From Planctomycetia bacterium (lineage in GTDB: Bacteria > Planctomycetota > UBA1135 > GCA-002686595), in assembly GCA_005778045.1 (NCBI GenBank), contig SXKQ01000004.1, positions 1-18,141 on the forward strand: a stretch of 18,141 bases of DNA. Direction: 5' to 3'. Position 1 is the stretch's first letter. The number at the start of each line of letters is the position of its first letter. Below the pieces are notes generated by a model that saw nothing but the letters and a program-made list of their open reading frames with translations, was not told the origin of the DNA and ran no database searches. Made by a program: the position numbers and the translations under genes. Shown here piece after piece: positions 1 to 6,054 of this stretch.

Positions 1-1
1 C

Positions 2-508
2 ATCCTCAACGTGAAGGCCAAGGACCGCGGCACGAACAAGGAGCAGAAGATCCGCATCGAGTCGTCCTCGGGACTCTCCAAGGACGAGGTCGAGCGCATG
101 CGCCGCGATGCCGAGTCCCACGCCGGCGAGGACAAGCGCCGTCGCGAGCTCGTCGACTTGAAAAATCAGGCCGAGGCGCTGGTGCACGACACCGACAAGT
201 CGCTCTCCGAGCACAAGAGCAAGCTGCCCGAGGCCGACATCAAGGCCATCGAGAGCGCCAAGGATGCGCTCAAGGCAGCGGCTCAGGGCGACGACAAGGC
301 GGCGCTCGAGAAGGCCCTCGCGGACTTCCAGCGCGCCGCGCAGAAGCTCGGCGAAATCGTCTACAAGGAGAGCCAGGCGGCCAGCGACGCGGCTGCTGGA
401 GGTCCCACCTCCGGAGGGCCGCAGGCGGGTGGTCCCACGGGCGGCCGCGGCGGTGCGCGCGCGGCGGGCGACGAGCCGGTCGACGCCGACTTCGAGGTCA
501 AGCAGTAG
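2..508 (+). CDS. dnaK: Chaperone DnaK (Hsp70), C-terminal part only
   Basis: The gene enters from the left edge; 168 codons before the TAG at 506-508 are visible. They cover the end of the beta substrate-binding domain (starting ILNVKAKD), the conserved RIESSSGLSKDEVERM stretch that begins the helical lid, a charged helical lid of about 100 residues, then a low-complexity Gly/Pro-rich tail (repeated GGP units) ending EPVDADFEVKQ, which resembles the usual DnaK C-terminus. DnaK is the ATP-dependent cytoplasmic chaperone that works with DnaJ and GrpE. The ATPase domain, start and promoter lie outside the window, so heat-shock control cannot be judged. No dnaJ or grpE follows directly; the next gene is an ABC ATPase after a hairpin-bearing gap, probably a separate transcription unit. 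Confidence 0.97.
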   Translation: MLNVKAKDRGTNKEQKIRIESSSGLSKDEVERMRRDAESHAGEDKRRRELVDLKNQAEALVHDTDKSLSEHKSKLPEADIKAIESAKDALKAAAQGDDKAALEKALADFQRAAQKLGEIVYKESQAASDAAAGGPTSGGPQAGGPTGGRGGARAAGDEPVDADFEVKQ

Positions 509-515
509 GGGAGCG

Positions 516-529
516 CTCTCGCGCGAGAG
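516..529. repeat. 14-base perfect palindrome just after dnaK
   Basis: The bases CTCTCGCGCGAGAG read the same on both strands, eight bases after the dnaK stop. As RNA it gives a five-pair stem with a GCGC loop and no following U-run. It may be part of the dnaK 3' end structure or chance in GC-rich sequence. Confidence 0.4.
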
Positions 530-550
530 TGGCGATCCCTGAGAACCGAG

Positions 551-581
551 GCGCCCGCCCCTCCGTTGGAGGCACGGGCGC
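551..581 (+). terminator. Strong hairpin downstream of dnaK, possible terminator
   Basis: The outer arms GCGCCCG (551-557) and CGGGCGC (575-581) pair over seven bases, and the inner arms CCTCC (560-564) and GGAGG (568-572) pair over five bases with a GTT loop, separated by a two-by-two internal mismatch. This is the most stable structure I see in the gap between dnaK and the ABC cluster. There is no U-tract after it, so it is not a classical intrinsic terminator. It could instead protect the dnaK mRNA end. Confidence 0.5.
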
Positions 582-590
582 TGTCCGTAG

Positions 591-608
591 GCGAGCGAGG
601 CGAGCGAG
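591..608 (+). repeat. Tandem 9-base repeat between imperfect inverted arms
   Basis: GCGAGCGAG occurs twice in tandem (591-599, 600-608). It is flanked by GTCCGTA (583-589) and TACGGGAC (610-617), which are inverted copies apart from one extra base, so the whole block can fold with the repeats in the loop. The function is unknown; it lies about 90 bases ahead of the ABC ATPase start. Confidence 0.35.
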
Positions 609-657
609 ATACGGGACATCTCGGAGCCGCCCGGCGTGCGGGTAGGGCCCGTGTGCG

Positions 658-686
658 TTGTCCCGCTGTCCTCGTACCGCTACTGT
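658..686 (+). promoter_or_regulatory. Candidate sigma-70-like promoter for the ABC cluster
   Basis: TTGTCC (658-663) and TACTGT (681-686) are separated by 17 bases. The match to consensus is only moderate, four and three of six. Transcription would begin near 693, giving an almost leaderless message for the GTG at 696, which would fit the lack of a ribosome binding site there. This is an inference from pattern only. Confidence 0.25.
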
Positions 687-695
687 TCCCGTCCC

Positions 696-1892
696 GTGAT
701 CACCGTTCGTGACCTGACGCGCCGTTTCGGGCCCCACACCGCCATCGAGGGCCTCTCCTTCCACCTCGAGCGCGGAGAGGTCGTGGGCTTCCTCGGACCC
801 AATGGCGCGGGCAAGTCCACCACGATGCGCATCCTGTCCGGCTACTTGCCGGCCACGAGCGGCTCCGCGGAGGTGGCCGGCTTCGACGTGCTGCGCAACT
901 CGCTCGAGGTGCGTCGTCGCATCGGCTACCTGCCGGAGTCCGTGCCGCTCTACGCGGAGCACCGCGTCGAGGAGATGCTCGACTTCCAGGGGCGACTGCA
1001 CGGGCTATCGCGCGAGGAGCGTCGCCAGCGCATCCCGCGCGTGCTCGAGCGCGCCGGCATCGCGGATCGCTCGCGAGCGATCATCGGCGGGCTTTCGCGC
1101 GGCCAGCGCCAGCGCGTGGGCATCGCCGTGGCGCTGCTGCCCGACCCGCAGGTGCTGATCCTCGACGAGCCCACCAGCGGCCTCGATCCGATCCAGCGCC
1201 TCGAGATGCGCAAGCTGCTCGTCGAACTCGGGCGCGAGCACACGGTGCTGCTCTCAAGTCACATCCTGCCGGAGATCGAGGCCGTCTGCCCGCGCGTCAT
1301 CATCCTCGCCAAGGGACGCATCGCTGCGGATGGCACGAAGGACGACTTGGTGCGCAGCCTCGGCGGCGGCGCGCGACTGCGCCTCGAGGCGGTGGTGGGG
1401 ACCGACGTGGCGGCCGCCGTGCGCCTGCTGAAGGCGCTTCCGGGCGTAGGGGACGTGCGCGACCGCGGGCGCCTCGGCATCCACCACGTGTTCGAGATCC
1501 CGTGCGCGCAGGACCTGCGCGAGGATGTCGGCGCGCTTGCGAATGCGAAGCGCTGGGCGATCCGCGAGCTCTCGTGGCAGCGCCCGAGCCTCGAACAACT
1601 CTTCGCGCGCATCGCACTCGACCTGCCCGGCGAGGCGGAGAGCAGCGACCCGGCGCCGGCTGCCGCGCCTGCGCCTTCGACGGCCGTGCAACTCGAGGTG
1701 AGCGCCCAGCTCGCTGCGAAGGCACCCAGCCAAGTTGCGCCGCTCTCGCCCTTCGAGGCCGCTCCCAGCGCGCAGCCCGCGCAGGGCAAGATCGTCTACA
1801 ACCTCAACCCATTCGACATGGGCGCGTCGCGCGACCTCTCGAAACCCACGCCGATCGACGGGGCGGGCGTCCCGCCGAAGGAGGGGCCGTGA
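696..1892 (+). CDS. ABC transporter ATP-binding protein, GldA/ABC-2 type
   Basis: A 398-residue cytoplasmic ATPase predicted to power the permease encoded next. It shows Walker A GPNGAGKST (residues 34-42), signature LSRGQ (133-137), Walker B VLILDEP (153-159) followed by SGLD, and the switch histidine in SSHIL (H189). The GTG at 696 is chosen because family members begin about where VITVRDLTRRFG begins; an in-frame GTG at 636 would add 20 residues unlike the family. No Shine-Dalgarno sequence precedes 696. After the usual accessory domain the last ~80 residues form an Ala/Pro-rich tail that ends in a less repetitive stretch containing NLNPFDMG; this is unusual for the family. Its stop overlaps the permease start as GTGA. 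The function as a subunit is secure; the substrate is unknown. Confidence 0.95.
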   Translation: MITVRDLTRRFGPHTAIEGLSFHLERGEVVGFLGPNGAGKSTTMRILSGYLPATSGSAEVAGFDVLRNSLEVRRRIGYLPESVPLYAEHRVEEMLDFQGRLHGLSREERRQRIPRVLERAGIADRSRAIIGGLSRGQRQRVGIAVALLPDPQVLILDEPTSGLDPIQRLEMRKLLVELGREHTVLLSSHILPEIEAVCPRVIILAKGRIAADGTKDDLVRSLGGGARLRLEAVVGTDVAAAVRLLKALPGVGDVRDRGRLGIHHVFEIPCAQDLREDVGALANAKRWAIRELSWQRPSLEQLFARIALDLPGEAESSDPAPAAAPAPSTAVQLEVSAQLAAKAPSQVAPLSPFEAAPSAQPAQGKIVYNLNPFDMGASRDLSKPTPIDGAGVPPKEGP

Positions 1893-2635
1893 GCGGCGCG
1901 TGGACGATCTATCGCCGCGAGCTCGCGGGGCTGTTCTTCTCGCCCTTGGCGTGGGCACTCCTGTGCATCGCGCTGGCGTTCAACGGCTTTTTCTTCGTGC
2001 TTTCGGTCAAGGGCTTCGGCGGCGACGTCCTCCAGTCGATGTCGTTCCTGCTCGGCGGGAGCTACACGTTTTGGATGCTCGTCGTGCTGCTCCCGCCGCT
2101 GCTCACGATGCGCATGTTGAGTGAAGAGGCGCGCACGGGCGTGCTGGAGTTCCTGCTGACGGCGCCGGTAACGGATTTTGCGGTCGTGCTCGGCAAGCTG
2201 CTCGCGGCGACGACGCTGATGGCCGTCCTGTGGTCGAGCTCGTTTGCGTACGGGCTGGCGCTGGCGGCGCTGGGCACGTCGCCGGACTGGGCGCCGCTGG
2301 TGTCCGGCGTGTGCGGTGCCACGCTCGTGTCGGCACTGTTCTGCTCCGTCGGGCTCGCCGTGAGTGCTCTCAGCAACACCCCACTGCTCGCGGCGTTCCT
2401 CGCCACGATCGCGAACGCGGCGATCCTCTCGCTGCCGTTCCTCGACGCATTGCTCGCGCTGCCTCCGGGTTCGCCGCTGCGCGTCGCGCTGGGCCACGCG
2501 AACGTGATCACTCAGTTCCAGGCGAGCTTCGTCGTCGGCGCGCTCGACACAAAGCACGTGCTGTTCTTCGTCGTGTGGACCACGTTCTTCTCGTTCGTCG
2601 CCACGCGCGTGCTAGAGGCCCGCCGATGGTGGTGA
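1889..2635 (+). CDS. ABC-2 type permease, GldF-like
   Basis: A 248-residue integral membrane protein with about six hydrophobic segments. After a short amphipathic N-terminus (residues about 5-15, TIYRRELAGLFFSP) come alternating membrane stretches and the cytoplasmic motif MLSEEARTGVLEFLLTAPVTD, which is characteristic of GldF/NosY-like ABC-2 permeases where the ATPase docks. The start is the GTG inside the GTGA overlap with the ATPase stop; it is supported by a strong Shine-Dalgarno sequence, AAGGAGG at 1878-1884, and by the fact that sequence upstream in this frame is non-family. Its end overlaps the next gene by ten bases. It is expected to pair with the preceding ATPase in the inner membrane; the cargo is not predictable. 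Confidence 0.93.
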   Translation: MSGAWTIYRRELAGLFFSPLAWALLCIALAFNGFFFVLSVKGFGGDVLQSMSFLLGGSYTFWMLVVLLPPLLTMRMLSEEARTGVLEFLLTAPVTDFAVVLGKLLAATTLMAVLWSSSFAYGLALAALGTSPDWAPLVSGVCGATLVSALFCSVGLAVSALSNTPLLAAFLATIANAAILSLPFLDALLALPPGSPLRVALGHANVITQFQASFVVGALDTKHVLFFVVWTTFFSFVATRVLEARRWW

Positions 2636-4197
2636 AACCCGGAGACTCGGTCGGCCGCGGTGGGACGGGCGCTTGGTCGCGCTCGGCGCTCTCGCTGCAG
2701 GTGTTCGGTGTCATCGCGCTCGTGCTCCTTGGCGCGGTGCTCATCACGTACCTCGGCACGTTGCCGGGACTGCGCAAGCGCTTCGACCTGACCGCAATGG
2801 GCAGCAATACCCTCGACGAGACGCTCGCCGACCTTGTCGAGAAGCTACCGGAGCCCGTGCTCGTCGAAGTGTTCTTCCGGCCCTTCGACTATCCGCTCAC
2901 GCGCGTCGGGGCGGAGGCGCAGGGACGCATGTCGCAGCTCCTGCACGTGGCTCGCAACCAGTTCCCTGACAAGGTCAAGGTGCGCGAGCACGACCTCTCC
3001 GACGTCGCCAAGGTGTCGGTGCGAATGAAGGAACTCGACCTCGAGGAAGACAACGTGGTCGTCGTCACGCGCGGCAAGCAGAAGGTGGTGCTGCGTCTCT
3101 TGCGCGACATCGCGCGCGTGGACCCCGGCAACCCGCTGGTGGAGAGCGAGCCCACACTCGAGGCCTTCCGCGGCGAGGAAGCGCTGGGTATCGCGCTCTT
3201 GCGCGTTTCGGTCGAGGAAACGCCGCGGATCGTGTTCACCGTCGGACACGGCGAGCGGGATCTCTTCGATCTGGAGAAGCCCGGCTCGCTCGGTCGCCTG
3301 CACAGCGCCCTCGTCGCCGATGGCTTGCGTGCGGATCGCTGGGACTCGAGCACGGATCCGCAGGTTCCCGCCGACGCTCGCGTGGTCGCGATCCTCGACC
3401 CCCAGCAGCCGTTCACCAGCACGGAACTGGACACGATCGAGCGTTTCGTCGAGCAAGGTGGCCGACTGCTCGTCACCACGACTGGCAACGCGTCCCTGTT
3501 CGGCCAGTCCGGCAGCCCGGAGTCCTTGCTCGCACGCCTCGGCATCGGCGCGCGCGCTGGCTACGTGTCCCAGCCCATTCCGGATGGTTTCGGTGGCTGG
3601 CGCATGGGGCTCGAGCAGTGTGGCACGATTGTGGTCGCGGGCGCTGGACTCGACCGCCGCCACCCCGTGACCGAGTCGCTGTGGCGTGCGGAAGAGCGCG
3701 TCGGCTTGCCCAACGCGCACGCGCTCGTGCCGGAGGGGCAACGGCCCGACAACGCCGTGCTCGTCGACTTGCTGCGCAGTCCGGACATCTCGTGGCGCGA
3801 TCTGCCGCAGGCCGGCGGCCGCGGTGACTGGCGCTTCGACCAACGCGGCGAGGAGGCGGGACCGTTCGCGCTTGCGATGGCGCTGGCCTTCCCGCCGGCG
3901 GACGGGCGCGGCGCGGCCGAGGGAGAGCGGCGTGCGGCTCGCGTGATCGCGCTCGGGGCTCCCGACGTGTTCGGCAACGAGATCCTCGGCCGCAACCGCG
4001 ACTTCGTGATGAACACCTTCAACTGGCTCGCACAGCGCGATTATCGCCTCGTGATTCGTCCGCGCGAGGTCGAGCGCCGCGTACTCGACCTGACCAACAC
4101 GAGCGCCCTGACGTTGCTCAACCTGCTGGCCTTCGGTGTCCTTCCGGGCCTGTGCGCAGTGCTCGGTATCGTCGTCGCCGTGGCGCGGAGGCGCTAG
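2626..4197 (+). CDS. GldG-family ABC auxiliary protein
   Basis: A 523-residue protein anchored by an N-terminal membrane segment (about residues 22-43) and a C-terminal one (about 497-519), with a large soluble part between, probably outside the cytoplasm. The stretch KRFDLTAMGSNTLDETL right after the first membrane segment, followed by PVLVEVFF, matches the GldG/ABC-auxiliary pattern. The middle contains the nucleotide-hydrolase-like fold region typical of the family (VVAILDPQQPF, GGRLLVTTTGN). The start ATG lies ten bases before the permease stop with GAGG at 2615-2618 as ribosome binding site. In Bacteroidota GldA/F/G support gliding, but no other gliding gene is visible here and the family is widespread, so gliding should not be assumed. 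Confidence 0.88.
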   Translation: MVVKPGDSVGRGGTGAWSRSALSLQVFGVIALVLLGAVLITYLGTLPGLRKRFDLTAMGSNTLDETLADLVEKLPEPVLVEVFFRPFDYPLTRVGAEAQGRMSQLLHVARNQFPDKVKVREHDLSDVAKVSVRMKELDLEEDNVVVVTRGKQKVVLRLLRDIARVDPGNPLVESEPTLEAFRGEEALGIALLRVSVEETPRIVFTVGHGERDLFDLEKPGSLGRLHSALVADGLRADRWDSSTDPQVPADARVVAILDPQQPFTSTELDTIERFVEQGGRLLVTTTGNASLFGQSGSPESLLARLGIGARAGYVSQPIPDGFGGWRMGLEQCGTIVVAGAGLDRRHPVTESLWRAEERVGLPNAHALVPEGQRPDNAVLVDLLRSPDISWRDLPQAGGRGDWRFDQRGEEAGPFALAMALAFPPADGRGAAEGERRAARVIALGAPDVFGNEILGRNRDFVMNTFNWLAQRDYRLVIRPREVERRVLDLTNTSALTLLNLLAFGVLPGLCAVLGIVVAVARRR

Positions 4198-4200
4198 GCC

Positions 4201-5946
4201 ATGCACCTGCGCAAGCTCGCGTTTCTGCTCATCGTGGTCGGCGCGCTCGTGGCGCTGGCTCTGTGGCAGCGCGGCGAGCAGGCGGGTCGGCGAGCCCAGT
4301 CGGAAGCCGCGCTGCTTCCGGGCTTCGATCGGGCGCGCGTGCGCTCGATTCGCGTCGACAACCTCGAGCGCAGCCTGCAGTTGCGCATCGAGCGCCGTCC
4401 GAGCGAGTGGCAGATCGTCGATCCCGTCGACTTTCCGGCGGAGCTAGCCGTCGTCGAGGTGCTGCTCGACTCGCTCTCGACGCAGCACGCCAAGCCCGCG
4501 CCCGACGCCGACCCGAAGAAGGTCTCTCTCGACCCGCCGCGCGTGCTGATCGAGGTGGAAGAGGATGTCGGGGGGCGTCTCCTCAGGCGCAAGATCGAGG
4601 TGGGCGCGGTCGATCTCGATGACCATTGGGTGTTCGCACGAGTGGAGGGCGAGATCTTCCGTACCGAGCGCGCGCTCGACACGACTCTCGAGCGCGACTT
4701 GCCGGACTGGCGCTCGCGCTTCCTCCTGCGCACTTCGGCGCGCCAGGTGGTCGAGGTGCGGCGCAGTGGCTCGATCTTGTTCGATCCGGCCGGGGAAGCC
4801 ACGGATCTCGGACTCGTTGCGCTGCAGGATGGCGGCTGGCGCGCGGCGGAGCCCTTCGAGGCTGCGCTCGACGGCGAGATCTTCGAGCGGCTCCTGTTGA
4901 GCGCCTGCGCCATGCGCGCGTTCTCGTTCATCGATGCTCCCGGTCCGCTGCGTGAGTACGGGCTCGACCCGCCGCGCTTGCGGGTCGAACTGCTGTCCGC
5001 GGACGGACGCCGCGAGACGTTGTTGATGGCACCGGAGGGCGGCGGCGAGATGTGGTACGCGGCCAAGGAAGGCGCGCCCTACGTGTTTCGAGTCGGGCCA
5101 GACGCGGTGATGAACATCGCTCCGCCTTCGCCGGGGCTCGTCGATCGGGAGTTCGCCCGCTCGGCACGCGACTCCGTCACGAAGCTGGAGCTGAAGCTGG
5201 GCGAGCGCGAGACGGTGCTCGAGCGCGTCGAGCGCGGCTGGCGCGTGCGCGCCAGCGAGGCGGGGCGCAGCGTGCTGGCGGACGATGTCGCGGATTCGCA
5301 GTTGGTCGGCGACGCGCTCGGCCTGATCGAGCGCGCTCGCATCGACGATCTCCTGTTCGGGCGCCTGCTCGCCCGACAGGATGTGCAAGGCTCGATTCGC
5401 GTACACCTGCCCGACGAGGTGCAGGGTGGGGAGTTCGGGAAGGTCGTGCGCCTTGCGGATGGTGTCGAGGCGGTGGAGTTCCGGCGCGACGGGGACACGT
5501 TGGTCACGCTGATGTCGAGCGAGCTGCTCGCGCTCGCCGCTCGGCCGGCGGACTCATGGCGCAGTCTCGAGTTGCTGCGGGTCCCCGAGATCGAGGTCGC
5601 GCGCATCGAGTTGGCCCGGGGCCCGGCCACCCGCGCCTACGGTCGCGAGGACAAGGGCCGCTGGGTGCGCATGGGGACGACGCTGGAGGCGCGCGAATTC
5701 TCAAAGCTCGTGGATCGGCTCCTCAACGTTCGCGCCGAGCGCATCCTGCCGCGGGGCGACGAGTCCCTGGAGGGTGCCGTCACGGTCCGAATCGTGCGCT
5801 ACAGCGGTTCCGGGGTGGAGTTTTCGCTCGGGGAGCTGAAGGGCGCGGATGGCGCGCCGCAGGCCGTGTACCGAAACGGCGAGCGCCAGGGCGTCGTCGC
5901 GGGCGACTTGCTCCCTCTCCTGCGCGGACTGCTGCAGTCGGAGTAG
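4201..5946 (+). CDS. DUF4340 domain protein with four repeated units
   Basis: A 581-residue protein with an N-terminal membrane anchor (residues 5-22, LAFLLIVVGALVALALW) and a long, probably extracytoplasmic remainder. It starts with ATG three bases after the GldG stop, with GGAGG at 4187-4191 nine bases upstream. DUF4340 proteins habitually follow GldG-type genes, and this one closes the ABC cluster. By eye the soluble part is four related units of about 120-145 residues (about 47-177, 178-321, 322-458, 461-581), each with a short strand pair, a tryptophan (W70, W213, W347, W488), then helices; units one and two also share a LDPP motif. The biochemical role of the family is unknown; a structural or cargo-handling partner of the transporter is an inference. 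Confidence 0.85.
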   Translation: MHLRKLAFLLIVVGALVALALWQRGEQAGRRAQSEAALLPGFDRARVRSIRVDNLERSLQLRIERRPSEWQIVDPVDFPAELAVVEVLLDSLSTQHAKPAPDADPKKVSLDPPRVLIEVEEDVGGRLLRRKIEVGAVDLDDHWVFARVEGEIFRTERALDTTLERDLPDWRSRFLLRTSARQVVEVRRSGSILFDPAGEATDLGLVALQDGGWRAAEPFEAALDGEIFERLLLSACAMRAFSFIDAPGPLREYGLDPPRLRVELLSADGRRETLLMAPEGGGEMWYAAKEGAPYVFRVGPDAVMNIAPPSPGLVDREFARSARDSVTKLELKLGERETVLERVERGWRVRASEAGRSVLADDVADSQLVGDALGLIERARIDDLLFGRLLARQDVQGSIRVHLPDEVQGGEFGKVVRLADGVEAVEFRRDGDTLVTLMSSELLALAARPADSWRSLELLRVPEIEVARIELARGPATRAYGREDKGRWVRMGTTLEAREFSKLVDRLLNVRAERILPRGDESLEGAVTVRIVRYSGSGVEFSLGELKGADGAPQAVYRNGERQGVVAGDLLPLLRGLLQSE

Positions 5947-5961
5947 CGGGCTCGGGCGGGC

Positions 5962-5990
5962 TTGCGAGGCCTGCGGAAGCCTCCTAACAT
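5962..5990 (+). promoter_or_regulatory. Candidate promoter with an inverted repeat in its spacer
   Basis: TTGCGA (5962-5967) and TAACAT (5985-5990) sit 17 bases apart, each matching four of six consensus bases. Between them GAGGC (5966-5970) and GCCTC (5979-5983) form an inverted repeat with an eight-base spacing, placed where a regulator could block polymerase. The same arms could form a weak RNA hairpin after the DUF4340 gene. Transcription would begin near 5997, about 57 bases before the mrfA start. Confidence 0.35.
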
Positions 5991-6039
5991 CCGGCCAACG
6001 ATCGGCCTTCTGAGCCCCGCCCGTGCGGGTTGCCCGGTC

Positions 6040-6051
6040 GCGGAGCTCCGC
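6040..6051. repeat. 12-base palindrome covering the mrfA ribosome binding site
   Basis: GCGGAGCTCCGC is a perfect palindrome ending three bases before the mrfA ATG. It contains GGAG (6042-6045), which is well spaced (nine bases) to act as the Shine-Dalgarno sequence. Folding would hide that site, but only a four-pair stem is possible, so the effect is uncertain. Confidence 0.35.
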
Positions 6052-6054
6052 ACC

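Noticed and set aside
509..695. CIRCE heat-shock operator next to dnaK
   Set aside because: The region is downstream of dnaK and the palindromes do not resemble the TTAGCACTC inverted repeat; the dnaK promoter is outside the window.
636..695. Longer N-terminus of the ABC ATPase from GTG 636
   Set aside because: The extra 20 residues do not look like the start of an ABC ATPase, and the domain begins exactly at the GTG at 696.
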